Assembly (NCBI GenBank): GCA_024180945.1
Contig: JAKSGN010000038.1
Coordinates: forward strand, 248,001 to 312,000
Reading direction: 5' to 3'
Origin: Macrophomina tecta
Taxonomy: Eukaryota; Ascomycota; Dothideomycetes; Botryosphaeriales; Botryosphaeriaceae
Length of the DNA: 64,000 bases
Shown here: positions 1-11,509 of the stretch, in pieces
How positions within the stretch are numbered: the stretch's first letter is position 1
Layout: every line of letters begins with the position of its first letter
Made by a program: the position numbers and the translations under genes
Notes under the pieces: generated by a model
What the model saw: only the letters and a program-made list of their open reading frames with translations
What the model was told of the DNA's origin: nothing
Databases searched by the model: none

Positions 1-3000
1 ATTTCCTATAGGTAGTAGAATTAGTCGATACGTAGGCTTCTACTATAATGATTACGAGAGACGCGAACTCTAAAAATCTTTACTATCTTTTCTAGATTCT
101 TAATTTTAAAGACTTTATTAATCGCGTCTTTAAACTATCTAATATCCTTAGTTCTCTTAGCGGTAATAGAAATATCGTTGACGTAGACGAGTAGTATTAT
201 CTTTCTCTCGCTATAGATTAGTAGATATAGGTCTATTTCGCTCTAATAGAAGCCGAGGGCCTTTAGTTCTCTTATATAGTTATTATTCTAGTCTCGTATG
301 GCTTGTTTAAGGCCGTATAGGCTACGTAAAAGCTTAAAGATGCGTCTTAGCTAGACTATTACCCCCTCTAGCGGGGCTATATAGATCTCTTTACGGAGAC
401 GTAACTTAGTAAAGGTATTATTAATGTCGATCTAGTGTAGCTCGAGGTTTATAAGCGCGACGATTACTAGAAATATTCGAAGTATCTCGTGGCGAATAGT
501 TAGAGCGAAGGTATTCTAGAAGTTATATCTAAATCTTTACGTAAATTCTCTTATAACGAGGCGCGCTTTAGCTTTCTTAAGTAAGCTATTAGTATTTAGC
601 TTTAGCTTAAATACCTACTTACTTATTATAATATTTACTCTCTTTAATAGTACGACTTCTTCCTAGGTTTCGTTACTAGCAAGAGCGGTAAGTTTATTAT
701 AGATAGCCTATTTCTAGAGCTCTCTAAACTATTTATCTTCTACTACTTTCGTATACGTTTTAGGAATTAGTACTTCTAATCTAACGATCTTCTTAACTTT
801 TATGGAGAGAGTATAGAATACCTATGTCCTAGGGCTTTTATAGTACTTAATTGGAGTTTAACTAATAAATATAAATAGACTCCGAGGTATTTTAGATACC
901 GGCTCTTTCTTTATATATTCTTTCTTCGTTCTTTTACGCTTAGAAATAAATACTCCCTAGAAGCGTCCTGTTTTCGGCGCGTCGCTCTAAGCCTCGTAGG
1001 TACTAGCTCGACTTTCTTCTTTCTTAGAAATAGTAGTAGTAGATTCTAATACTTCTACTAGTAAGCTCTCTTTCTTTTTAACTATTATTTCTGGCGCGAA
1101 GAGAATTTTGCGAGGCCGTCCTATAGGACGTCTCTTAGGGACTATATTTAGCTTAGCTTTAATCTTAAAGTTTAGGTCGATGTCTCCTCCCTTTTTATTC
1201 TTAGCGAATTAGATACTATAGCTACGGATAACCCTTTCTAAGTCCGGGGCCTATAGATGATATTACTTATCGGTTTCGTCTATATAGCCTATAAATACTT
1301 CTACTCTCCCCCGGTTTATTAGCTTGTTATGGCGGGAACCGATAAAAAGTAACTTTAGGTTAACGTAGAAGTAGACCTTATAGCTCTAAACGCGTATATA
1401 GTTAATACTTAGTTTCTAACTAGTAAACGTCTCTTTGGGGCTAGAGGGGTTTCCTTCGAGAAGAGGTTTAATAGTAGTTTAATTATATAGATACGCGTCG
1501 GTTTTGGCTGCCTCTACCTAGAATTTAATCGGTAGGCTAGCATCTTCTAGTATAGCTTATACGTTTATCTTAGTAGTTTAGATTGCCCGTTCTGCTACAC
1601 TATTTATACTTAACTAATAGGGAATGGTGTACTAAGAAATAATTTTAAGCGTGAAATACTACTAGTCGAGTATTAATTTTAACTTAGTAGTATTATTACT
1701 ACGTACTATATATAGCTTAGTTCCTACTTAGAGTTCCACCTTTACGCGCTACTTATTTAGGGCATGGGGTGCTTCCCCTCATTTTCTAAGGGTAATGGTC
1801 TATACTTTTCTTAAGTAATTATTAATAATCTTAAGGAAGTAAGCGTATTCTATCTAGGATTTAGAAAGAGGGCTGTAGATATTAATTAATACGAGTAATA
1901 GTACTACGGGCTTTTTATTACTTACGTAGTGTCCCCTCTTATTTTTAATCTTAGTAAGGGTATATACTCTATATACATAATTTTCTTCTACTACCGTTGG
2001 GATCAGCTCCGAGAGAGTAATAACTTTATAAAGCTTTTTTAGCTTCTTTCGCTCTATATAAGCGAATCTTTAGTACTAGAGTTTAAAGAGCTTTCTTTTC
2101 TTCTCTTTTAAAGCCTTTGGCTCTAGTTCTAGTTTCTCCAGCTAGGAGGTAACTAATAGTAGATCTAGCCTATTTTTTTACGGGCTAGATTTAGCCGAGC
2201 CTCCTAGGCATAGAAGGCAAGTATAAAGTAACTTTTAGTCGGGGTTACCCTATTTATAATATATACTCCCCCTTTCTTACGAGTGGTAAGAATAATATTA
2301 TTTTACTAATTCTTAAGATAGAGGTATTTTTTGTTAAAAAATCCCTTTAAACCTATTTTACATGCTTATCGACCGGAGAGGAGATTTACGCCTAGTTTAG
2401 AAATATAGAGGATAGGAGAAAGAGGTATTAAATTACCATATTTATCTAGTAGTCTAACTAAGCCGATATAGTTGGCGTATAATACTTTTCTACTAACTTT
2501 AATCGTGCGCCTTATAATTTGGTTTAGAGGTCTATAATTACGGATTTTAATAGCGCGGTAATCTTTTCTACTTCTTCTTTACTACCTAATTCTTAATTAT
2601 TAGTAGTATCTTCTTCTTAAGCATATTCTTTCTTTATAGCTAGAAAGGCCTTTAACTAGTTAATTTAATTTTATAGTTTTTTAAGCTATACTATAAGATT
2701 AGACTTTTTATTATATTTCTCTATACGTTTCGTACGAACGAAAGCTTATGCGTCTAATAGATATTTATAATAACGAACACGGTGCTCTTTATTATAGAGA
2801 TAGTAGTTCTCTTACCTATTTCTAAATAGGCTTTGGTAGTTACGGCTAAGCGAATTCTTTTAAAGGGGTTACTACCTTACTACTATAGTAGTAAAGAAGC
2901 TTTGCTAACGAAGCTCTTCTTTTTATAGTAATACGAGTCTAGTCTCGACTCTTAGCTTCTTTTAGACATCGAGGCTAATCCGTATTAACTTAAATTAGTC

Positions 3001-3533
3001 TAGTAGGGCGTAGAGGAGGCGCTAAAATCGTTTACTTTCGCTAGTAATTAATTTTATTGCCGGCTCGAAGGCTATAACTTTTCTTACGAGAACTTAGAGC
3101 TATATCTAGGCTTCTTTAATAGTAGTCCCTAGCTCTATGCGGTAATTAATATAGGCTTATAGATATTACCTACCTACTTCTTAAAGTTTAGCCTTATACT
3201 TAGCCCTAAGGGACTCCTAAATTAATTTTACCATAGTAAGTTTTAAGATTCTTTCTTAATCGCTTTCGCTAATATAAAGAGAGATCTAATATTAGGCCTT
3301 TACGTCCGCCTTACTATTTATCGGGCTAATTAGGCTCTAGATTACTAAGAATATATCTTCGGTAATAAGCTATTGCTATATTATCCGAAGCTAGTACTTA
3401 TAATTAGCTCGACTAAGAATAAGTATAGGACGCCTTTTAGCGAATAAGTTAGAAGGCTCTATTTAAGAAAAAGAAAAAAGAATAAGGGTATAAACGTAGT
3501 AAATAAACGTACTATAATTAATCGGGTCTAATA
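1..3533 (-). mobile_element. Ty1/Copia retrotransposon remnant, RIP-degraded, cut by window edge
   Basis: Reading the minus strand gives recognisable Copia reverse transcriptase despite stops: a block reading LYGLKQA (about 286-330) and the catalytic-type block LVYVNDI (about 163-192; the second D of YVDD reads N, as RIP G-to-A would give). Many stops are TAG/TAA where Trp or Gln is expected. The minus-sense 5' end appears to lie at 3533, where the reverse complement begins TATTAGACCCGATTAATTAT, resembling the TGTTGGATCAATC start of the Copia LTR at 12350 after mutation. No open frame survives and the 3' part lies outside the window. Family assignment is good; the exact 5' boundary is an inference. 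Confidence 0.75.
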
Positions 3534-6080
3534 TATTAGACTTAATAGATTCATATTAAATAGGAGTTATATAAAGTGCAATTTATAGTAGATTACTTAG
3601 TACGGGTATAGTGTTTAAATACCGTGCTATAGCTAAATATTTATTAAGTTTTAGTTTTAAGTCATCTACTCTTTCGTAGGTATCGATAAACGTAAACTAG
3701 TACTATTTCTTCTAGCGTAAGCCTAGGCCTTAGGTAATAGCTACCTAATATTTAGGGTGCTAATTTTTCTAGTGTAATCCAGGTCTTTCGTACTTAGCTA
3801 CCGGAATAGTACTTATGTATAACTATTATATATAGAGGCTAAGTATTTTATCGTAGATGTTATAGAATTTTATATCTAGCGGGAGCTTCTTAACTATTCT
3901 ATTAGATACACGAACCCGGGCTTATAACCTATTAAATAATAGGGGTTCACGTAGCGATTAGAGTAGAGATAGTTCGCGGTAAGTTACTCGATTTTATCTA
4001 TCTACTAAGCTCTCGCTAAGATATATATATAGCTTACGTGCTACGCTAACCCCGATATAGAGGACGCTTAGACTTATACCTACGTAGGTATAAGTCTTAG
4101 TCCGTACGCGCCCTTCTACCGAATACCGGACGGAGCTCCAATTCTTAATAGTAATAAAATTTATTATCTAGACTTCTCTTAGAATAGAAGAATTCTAAAT
4201 CGAATAGAGTTTTTTATACGGCGCGTAGCGCTTTATTATATATAGTTAGTATTTCTAGTACTATACTAAGTATGCTTATAATTTCTTTATTATATTCTTA
4301 ATAAAGATTATAGGCCTAATACAATTATACGTTCTCTAATATCCGCTATAATATTATTTATTATATACTATTTCGAATATCTCCTTTTCGACTATAGAGA
4401 GAATATAAAGGCGGTACCTTCTATTCTCTAGATCTATATAGTAGATTATTTTATTTCTTAGAAAGAACTATAACTTCTATATAGCCTCTAGATTCTTATT
4501 CTTTTTCGTAGCGTCTATATAAAGCGTTCTCGTAAGCTAATATAGTTATACTTAGCATTACGCGGCCTTTCTTCGTATTCTTAGACCGTTAGTCTTAGCC
4601 GTGTTTTTCGATTCCGCCCGGGGGACGTTCGTCGGGTCTAAAAGAAAGTTTTAGTATTTCTACTTTCTTCTTTATATTATTATATCCGGCCGCGACGCAT
4701 CTTCTATTAGCGAATCTTTCTCTAGCATGACTATTTCTGCGATTCTATTATCTACTTATTCTTCTTCTTCATCGCTATTTTCTACTTCTAGTCTCGCGTT
4801 CTCGATTAGCGGCACTTTATTATTTTATACTATATATCGAGCCTCTTCCGGGGTTTTATATTCTTAATATATTCCCGTTTTCTCTTACGCTTATTTCTAC
4901 GCTAACTTTCTTAGTTCTTTCGCATTTTTTTTATATATATTCTTTTTATCTATTTCCCTTATTCTATCTAGGATCTCTAATATTTTTCGCTAGTGTATAT
5001 TCTTATGATATTTCTTAGCGATACGCTTCTTTATCTTATCCGGTATTTCTACTATAATAACTATAAAGATTAGTATAGGATCTAATAAATCTTTATTCTT
5101 ATTACTCGTTTCTTTCCGCTTCTTAATTAGATGGCTTAAAGCATCGGATATTAGATAGATTCTACCGGGATAATACTATACTTTTATTACGAATTACGAA
5201 ATATACTAACTAGCTATAACTAGCTTTAGATTTATCTTATCGGTGGCTAAGATTATTTATAAGTTATAATACTATGCGATAAAGGTTACTACGTAGTAAT
5301 TCGTAAAGAAATAGGCCTCCTTTACTAATTCTATATATAATAGGTACTTAATTTTTTATAGCGTCTATACTATTTCTACTACTTCGAGTTTCGTCAGCTA
5401 GTACCGGGTCTCCGCTAATTTTAATACTCTAGAAAGAAATAGAATTAGTTAGATCTTCTTATTAGACTAAAATAGTACTCTTTCTTCTTACGTTACTAGC
5501 TTCGGGTTATCTTTAACGTAATATACTAACGCTTTGATTCCCTACTTAGATATATCGACATCGATATATAACTGCCTATTAGGATCGTAGTATATAAGCT
5601 ATAGAAGATCTTTTAGATATTTTCTTATCGTATTATACGCCGCTATGCGATTCTCTAACAGAATTACCTTAGTTCGCTTAGTATACACCTTTCTAGCGTT
5701 TTCTTTCTTTGGACTCGCTCTTAATAAGGCGGTCTTATAATCCGTTAAAGATTTAATAATTATAGCGTAGTAGGGGATTTTTAATTATAGAAATTCTATA
5801 GCGCTAATCTAGTATTCGAGTTGCTTTAACGTTTCCGGGAAGAGTATCTTTACTAGCACTTTAGTTCTCTCTTATATAGAACCTAGTCTAAACGCGTCTA
5901 TTTTTTATCTAAGGAGTGTTATATATAGGTATCTAATAAAACTCTTAGTTAGGAATAAGCTAATGCCTATACTATTTAGTTTACTAAAAACTCAATCTAG
6001 GTAGTCTAAGTACTCTTCTAGGGTGCGGTTAAATATCGTTATATCGTTAATATAGGCGCGATAAAATTCTCAAAAGTCTC
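3534..6080 (-). mobile_element. Ty3/Gypsy retrotransposon pol remnant, RIP-degraded
   Basis: Minus-strand translation across stops gives Gypsy-type reverse transcriptase and RNase H. AYINDITIF (about 6020-6062) matches the Y-x-D-D catalytic block with one D changed to N. Downstream come a LYIDVDIS block (about 5540-5580) and a block resembling SRVLKLAETRYxLTKLEVV, typical of the Gypsy RNase H domain. The right end is cut by the LTR at 6081, and the left end meets the Copia remnant, which may have inserted into it. Integrase should lie at 3600-5100 but I could not confirm its motifs. No coding capacity remains. Confidence 0.7.
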
Positions 6081-6695
6081 TGTAAAGCGCTAAGGCTTGG
6101 GTGGAGGATTACTAAGCTATATTATATAAATAATAGAGCCTAGTAAGCAGTCGGAAGGAGATAACTCTCTAAGAGAGAAGTAGGTAGGAGATTTAATAAA
6201 GAAAAACAAGAGGGGAGGTAAAAGATAGAGTAAAGCTTTTATTAGCTTATATTCCGTTTATTAGTATTGCGCGTCTCTTAAAAGAATGAAACTACGGTGC
6301 TATCTAGAGCTCCTTATATACACTTATTCCTTATAAGTAGATCCTTCTAGATATACTATATTAGAAATCCAACGAGGGTGATTTATAAGAAATAAGATTC
6401 TAGCCCCAATCCTTATCCGTTTTACATAATTTTTATATCGTAATAACTGGAAATGGTTGAACTTTTATAATGTATAAAAGGAATTTTAGTAGGGGCTATA
6501 CCCGTTTAGTTATTAGTCAGTGAAGTGGAGTGGCGAATTTTGCCACCTCGGTTTGCTACCGTGGTTTACCACCGCAGTTTGCCACTGCTATAACTCCGAG
6601 GTATATTCGTTATATACCTTAGGTAGTATTCTAATACCTTAAGGTAATATATTAATAAGCTACGCTTATATAAGCTTACTTATTAATATTTAACA
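6081..6695. mobile_element. LTR of the TGTAAAGCGC...TTTAACA family (family S), copy 1
   Basis: The copy starts TGTAAAGCGC and ends TTAATATTTAACA, with TG...CA termini, and is nearly identical along its length to the 609-bp solo LTR at 30264-30872. It contains three units of a 13-bp tandem repeat (GGTTTGCTACCGT type) near 6549-6587. It keeps CA/TG dinucleotides, so it is less RIP-mutated than the Gypsy on its left. The flanks (GTCTC left, CTACC right) do not form a target duplication, and the right side runs straight into a second partial copy, so this is probably a rearranged or recombined LTR. Confidence 0.8.
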
Positions 6696-6834
6696 CTACC
6701 GTGGTTTACTACCGTAGTTTACCACTGCTATAACTTCGAGGTGTATTCGTTATATACCTTAGATAGTATTCTAATACCTAAGGTAATATATTAATAAGCT
6801 ACGCTTATATAAGCTTACTTATTAATATTTAATA
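6696..6834. repeat. Tandem partial copy of the family S LTR 3' end
   Basis: This is a second copy of roughly the last 139 bp of the preceding LTR. It starts inside the 13-bp repeat (CTACCGTGGTTTACTACCG) and ends TTAATATTTAATA, where RIP has changed the terminal CA to TA. The start inside the minisatellite suggests unequal recombination there. It is somewhat more mutated than the full copy beside it. Confidence 0.75.
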
Positions 6835-7084
6835 ATTATATAGTCGATTTAATTAAGTTTTAAGCTACGAAGTCTATCTAATAAAGTTTCTTAGCTAATA
6901 TATACTAACCTAGCTAGTAGTATACTTAGTAAGTAGTTTATTAGCTATATCCTATACTATATCTAACGTAGGTGCAAAGCCTTACGAATCTAGGTTAAGT
7001 ATATATTAAATAATTACCTTCTTTTTAAGTTTTATAGCCTTCTTTAAATTGGGCTTATAATCGCGTCGTAAGGCGACTCTAGCG
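6835..7084. other. AT-rich degraded sequence, unassigned
   Basis: RIP-like sequence (CA/TG rare, TA common) between the partial LTR and the transposon end. I see no gene or diagnostic motif. It could be interior sequence of the pogo-like remnant that follows, but I could not align it. Confidence 0.4.
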
Positions 7085-7311
7085 CGTCGATCGCGGAGCG
7101 TAGTTTAGGGGACGTTATACGTTCGTGCAGCGCGCCTTTCGCTCTAAATCCGATTCACATATATAGCTAAGATAGTAAGGAAGATATCTACTACGCTGCG
7201 AGTTGATCGAGTAGTAGTTGGTTAAGCCATTGTAGTTGAAAGGTGACGCGTCGCGTAAAGTTAGTGAGGTGGACGGCTCGCTTGGATAGACGGCTCGCTT
7301 GTAAACTACGT
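7085..7311 (-). mobile_element. Terminal fragment of a pogo/Fot-like DNA transposon (divergent relative of 60167-62018)
   Basis: The stretch aligns with the reverse complement of the first ~200 bp of the pogo-like element at 60167. Shared blocks include GATAGTAAGGAAGATATCT and GTAGTTGAAAGxTGACG, and the outer end resembles the inverted terminal repeat (GGCTCGCTTG...ACTACGT), followed by TA at 7312-7313 as expected for a TA target site. Differences are too many to be RIP alone, so this is a related subfamily. Only one end is present; no transposase is left. Confidence 0.6.
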
Positions 7312-7313
7312 TA

Positions 7314-8627
7314 TCAGGATTGAAAAAGATAATGAACCCTGCATTTAATGTTACACAGCATTGCCACGTCACTCACGCACCGTGCATGAAGCATCGGGCG
7401 ATAAGCTGCATGGAAGTGTTAGTAGCAATCAGAACACGTGAGGAGGCCCTTAGTAGCTGTTGCAATAGATCGGTCGTATTAACGCTGCTACCAACGAGGC
7501 AAGCATCCTGTACCTGTGTACCCGGCGTAGCCAGCGAATAGGAGCTTGAGCATCGCGCACTGGTTCGTGTGATTCATTTCACACCAACTCTCCCCAATAC
7601 TGAACCACCACCGTGCCCGTCCAGTCACGAGCTGTCTCGCCGCCCCACGCCCGCCCCCTCCCGCGGTGTGGGGCATCGTCCAGACCACCTGAGCGCGCGC
7701 GATGCCCGCGACTACGTTTGAGTAGACGCGCAGGTCTGCATAATGGGGAAACGGGTGTGCAGCGTTCACAGGATTGTTGAAGAGGTTGTCTTGAGTTGAA
7801 TTCATTTTCCCTGAACCATCGCCACGAGCGACATGCAGGCTACAGACTATTCAAAGTGTTTCTCTAGTAGTACATTGGGCGTGACAAATTAGGAGGGCGG
7901 AAGAAGTGATAGGGAGGGCGTGAGATTGCTGAGCCAGTAGCGCCATCTAGAATGCTTAAGTATCTACGTGGGAGTGGATCCATACTTTGAAATAGATGAT
8001 GTCAACCAGCATCGTCTACTAAGCATTGGTTTATTCTTCAATATTATTTTTGCTTTCCTCCAACCTTTTTACACAGCCCTAGCACTGCCTCAATCTTTAG
8101 TATTCAGCTACGTGTTCAATTATTCTCTAGCATAAATACTGCTGTAGACAGCATAAATGTAAAGGAGAGCGGTGTCTATTCTCTCGCACCGTTCGACAGA
8201 AGGCTTACAGTAAATCTTGTCGATCCTTTCGATCAGAATATTCGACAATTGACGTAGCAAGGTTCCTAACGCCAACACCCGGTCTAGGTTCTGGACGGTG
8301 CGCTGGGCAAACTTCCTGGCTGGGTGGAAGGCAGGGACACGTGTAGCAGATTGATTGATCAATTCGTTCGAATATGGCCATCTTATTTGGGCTGGTACTC
8401 AGTAAGGATCTCAATATGTTTGACATGTTGGACATGCAGACTTAGCATAGCCATGCGCGCATGACGTATCTATGATATTCAAGAACCCCCGCCCGGGCCT
8501 TAGGGGGAGGAAATGACTCGATGGCAGTTCTTCTAACTATACAAGCTGAGTGTTTGGAAACAAATGGAAATTGGAATGGAGATGTGGATGGGCGTGGGGA
8601 GGGGACGGGGGCTGGACCTCGAAAGAG
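7314..8627. other. Left part of gene island 1, no confident gene
   Basis: Base composition shifts sharply to balanced, CA/TG-rich, non-RIP sequence. Several frames of 66-105 codons exist, but none has a recognisable domain or convincing intron structure; the longest is listed separately. The region may hold regulatory sequence or an unrecognised fragmentary gene. Confidence 0.5.
7488..7805 (-). CDS. Unrecognised small ORF (105 codons), possible first exon
   Basis: The start is at 7805. The N-terminal ~39 residues (beginning MNSTQDNLFNNPVNAAHPF and running to GIARAQ) read like ordinary protein sequence, whereas the rest is Gly/Arg/Trp-rich and less protein-like. A possible splice donor follows GCTCAG, so only the first part might be coding. 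I do not recognise a family and see no matching downstream exon on the minus strand before the transposon end. It could equally be a chance frame in GC-rich DNA. Confidence 0.2.
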   Translation of the reverse strand: MNSTQDNLFNNPVNAAHPFPHYADLRVYSNVVAGIARAQVVWTMPHTAGGGGRGAARQLVTGRARWWFSIGESWCEMNHTNQCAMLKLLFAGYAGYTGTGCLPRW

Positions 8628-8632
8628 CATGT

Positions 8633-9092
8633 TGTTATGGCGCAGCCTCCACAGGTTGAAGAAGTTAGGGGTTAGCCCCGCCGGAATGATCGAACTCGGG
8701 ATCAAAAGGGTCCGAGGTTAGACCCACCCGCTTAGATCGCTAAGGCTTTCTAAGCACAAGGAGCTCACTAAGCCAGAAGTGCTTAATTATAACACCACGC
8801 TTAGAAGGCTATACGCCGTTAAGCGTAACGCCCCTAATAAGTATTTAGATTGTATAGAACTTTCCTACTATATATAAACTATACTTCTTAGATAGCTTTG
8901 ACCTTCGTAGTCAACTTTAACAATAGAATTTAGACTCTATTGGTAACACGGCCTTCGTATACACGTGCTCAGTCTTATCGCGTGTTCTACTTGCTCTCAC
9001 CCTCTTCTTGTACCCACTTAAGGAAACCCCTTCGACAGGATTTCTCCCTCTTTGGTGTTTGGATCCTTAGAGGCAGAGGCCCGCTCGTTACA
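8633..9092 (+). mobile_element. Solo LTR, family G (TGTTATGGCGC...GCTCGTTACA), with 5-bp target duplication
   Basis: A 460-bp LTR with TGT...ACA termini is flanked by a perfect direct repeat CATGT (8628-8632 and 9093-9097), which proves insertion and later LTR-LTR deletion of an element. It matches, inverted, the LTR at 48845-49318 and partly those at 47381-47724, 48367-48681 and 57708-58047. The sense is set by the copy at 47381, whose gag/protease frame runs away from the GTTACA end. This copy keeps most CA/TG dinucleotides, particularly in its first ~120 bp and last ~170 bp, while its middle is more AT-rich. Confidence 0.93.
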
Positions 9093-9097
9093 CATGT

Positions 9098-10119
9098 GCA
9101 AATTGACTGCTTTGACATCATTGCCAAGATGGGTGGTCGGATTAAACATAGGTATGTTTTGGCGCTGATGGCCTTTATGGTGTTGTATTGTCGTCTTCCC
9201 TAGCGGTTTGTTTATTTGATGTTACGTAAATGGTTGCGTATGACAGGGTCTGGATACATATGGCGTCAGATCAACTAAGGAGATGCAGCATTTCCTCATG
9301 GGGTAATGTGGGGTAGCATGATCCGGTGCGCTAGGGAGGGAAAGTGGTGAGCTATTTGGTCGATAAGGAATGCCCCACATCCAGTGAATTACGTCCTAAG
9401 GGATAGGGGATGATGGGTTCAGCTCTGACACCTTGGGATACGTGACTAGCGCGCAACGCGATGACAAATCTACAAGAATAACAAATCGTGAAACGTCTAG
9501 GATGACTTATCTCGACTACATATGGTCAGCGGTTTCCGTAGGTAGCGGACAATTTCTCTAAAAATTACAGTTGCTTGATATTTTCATACGTAGCCTGCCA
9601 TTTCAATATAAAGGCCTTTGAAAATTTTAGTATATGATTAGAAAATGCCCAGCCAGAACTGGCAGGGCGGGCATGGAGCTCGGTATTGGCGCACGGAGAT
9701 ACTATTCATTTCTTCGTGACGAAGGGATGCTCGAATATTTCGATCTTACCCCCCCTTTTTTTAAGGCTCGATGATGTTTATCTCATTGAGCAACTTTCGC
9801 AAAATCCACCGACAATTCCCATTATATCCCAATGCCGCACATATCTCTGGCGCGAAGGGTTGCTGACGGACCCTCGGAGGTCATCTCAATAGACAAACCA
9901 TTGAGCTGCATTCCTCCACCGAGCAAACACTCGGATGACCTCACGCTACGCCGGGACGAACGTGCCAAGCACGAAATCGGAGGACCCATGACGGCAAAAG
10001 AAAGTCATAGTGAGGACGGACGGAATTCCGCTGCTGACTGAAGCGCACTGGGATCCCTGGGATGCCGCTTTCTGAGTGATGCGGGTCCGAAACGTTCAGG
10101 AAGCTTCGTTAAGACACAA
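9098..10119. other. Intergenic DNA upstream of the metallo-beta-lactamase gene
   Basis: Non-RIP, moderately AT-rich sequence. Short frames (for example 9686-9892) show no family resemblance, no splice pattern and no codon bias that I can defend. I see nothing further in it. Confidence 0.5.
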
Positions 10120-10135
10120 TAACTATATATAAATC
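10120..10135 (+). promoter_or_regulatory. TATA-like box of the metallo-beta-lactamase gene
   Basis: The sequence AACTATATATAAATC lies about 95-105 bp before the ATG at 10227, a suitable distance for a TATA element with a short 5' leader. Position and sequence only; no expression evidence. Confidence 0.5.
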
Positions 10136-10226
10136 GCGCCCTTCCCGGACAAAATGAGGACCACCGCGAATTGCTTCTCTAGCCGCATCACAAGCCGCCC
10201 TTCAGTAGCTAATTTACTTCCCAACC

Positions 10227-11066
10227 ATGTCACCGGCAAACTTCCAAAGCAACCTCACCATCACCCACATCGGCACTGCTACGGCCATTCTCAACATCGA
10301 CGGCGTCAATCTCCTCACCGATCCCGTTTTTTGCAAGGCGGGAACCAAGCACTATGTCGGCAATGTGGTGGCCAAAGCTCTGGGGACCTCGGAGGAGCCC
10401 GAAGTGTATCTCGAGAGCACCACTGGCCCCGCCCTCGAACTGAAGGACCTCCCACACATCGACACCGTCCTCCTCAGCCACGAGGACCACGCCGACAACC
10501 TCGACCCCGAGGGTCGTACCCTTCTCAACGGCCGCACGACCGTCACCACACCCGACGGTGCGAGAAACCTCAAACCGCGTCCCGCGCACGCCCTACGCCC
10601 GTGGGAAACGCACACTTTCAGCTTTGGCGGCAAGCCGTTGGAGATCACCGGCACCCCGTGCCAGCACATCCCCGGCGGCGAAGTCACCGGCTTCATCCTG
10701 TCCGCGCCCTCGTTCGGCATCGATCCCGCCTCCGGCCTGCCCAACGCAATCTACATCTCTGGCGACACCGTCTACCTGCCCGAGCTCGCCGAGATGCGCA
10801 AGAAGTGGCACATAGCGGCCGCCATCTTCAACCTCGGCTCAGCCGTCGCCGAGCTGCCCCAAGGCACAGTGCAGATCACCATGGATGGCAAGTCGGCTGC
10901 GAGGCTGTTCCGTGACATCGGCGCGGACGTTCTGGTACCGATGCATTTCGAAGGATGGCGCCATTTCACGCAGTTTGGAGATCAGCTGAAGAAGAGCTTG
11001 GAGGAGGAAGGAATTGGCGAGAAGGTGTGCTGGTTAAAGCCTGGTGTGCCGAAGCGCGTGCTTTGA
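10227..11066 (+). CDS. Metallo-beta-lactamase-fold hydrolase, UlaG-like, single exon (279 aa)
   Basis: The protein opens with strand-rich sequence (ITHIGTATAILNIDGVNLLTDPVF) typical of the beta-lactamase-like superfamily related to UlaG and bacterial Zn-dependent hydrolases. Metal-site candidates are SHEDHADN (H85, H88, D90), H147 in PCQHIPGG, D180 in ISGDT and H240 in PMHFEGW. The first motif is a variant of HxHxDH in which the second His is Asp and the last is Asn; I believe this variant occurs in close relatives, so it need not mean loss of activity. There is no signal peptide or membrane segment, so it is probably cytosolic. The ATG at 10227 (context ACCATGTC) fits the family N-terminus; overlapping frames are shadows. 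It is an uninterrupted gene standing alone in the island. Substrate unknown. The superfamily is secure; the specific function is not. Confidence 0.9.
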   Translation: MSPANFQSNLTITHIGTATAILNIDGVNLLTDPVFCKAGTKHYVGNVVAKALGTSEEPEVYLESTTGPALELKDLPHIDTVLLSHEDHADNLDPEGRTLLNGRTTVTTPDGARNLKPRPAHALRPWETHTFSFGGKPLEITGTPCQHIPGGEVTGFILSAPSFGIDPASGLPNAIYISGDTVYLPELAEMRKKWHIAAAIFNLGSAVAELPQGTVQITMDGKSAARLFRDIGADVLVPMHFEGWRHFTQFGDQLKKSLEEEGIGEKVCWLKPGVPKRVL

Positions 11067-11509
11067 GTGGACAAGGGAAGGGAAAAAAGGTAGGACAAGG
11101 GACTAGTCGAGGCGCTCCGTTTTGTAATAATTACTGGCAAGTTATCGAGCGTATGACATCACAGTGTGCCTGTTGTCAAAGTACCAAGGTTTTGATAATG
11201 ACTCATACACTCCGTCGGTCTCCATGGGCCATAGGGAAAAGGACGCTACATCTACGCTACATAACACATTGGGATCCCGGTTCATCCAAAGCCCATACGC
11301 TGAAATGAAGACATTGAAAGAGCATTACTCCAGAAAAAAGAAAAAAGAAAAGAACTTGTTATCAGTAACCTCCCATCCTCTACCCCTGCCTCCTTTGTTT
11401 TGTTATCCTCCGGTCTTGCACCAAGAGCCTTCTCTTGAGTGTTGCCCGTCTTGTACCGGCGAGGCAACAATTACCGGCTGGGAATTGGCGCAGGGCTGTT
11501 GTCAGTTAA
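11067..11509. other. Downstream flank, possibly LINE 3' untranslated remnant
   Basis: Between the lactamase stop and the LINE fragment. The minus strand near 11400-11470 reads like a retrotransposon 3' UTR (purine-rich, following the ORF2 stop), but nothing diagnostic is present. An A-rich run lies at 11332-11351. Confidence 0.3.

Noticed and set aside
6081..6834. Full retroelement bounded by the two LTR copies
   Set aside because: The second copy is partial and directly adjacent, with no interior between them.
8640..8760. A functional tRNA gene in the LTR
   Set aside because: Box-like sequences exist, but the T-stem and acceptor stem do not pair, so a real tRNA is not supported.
10154..10915. 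253-codon plus-strand frame overlapping the lactamase gene
   Set aside because: Arg/His/Pro-rich out-of-frame shadow of the lactamase gene; no family resemblance.
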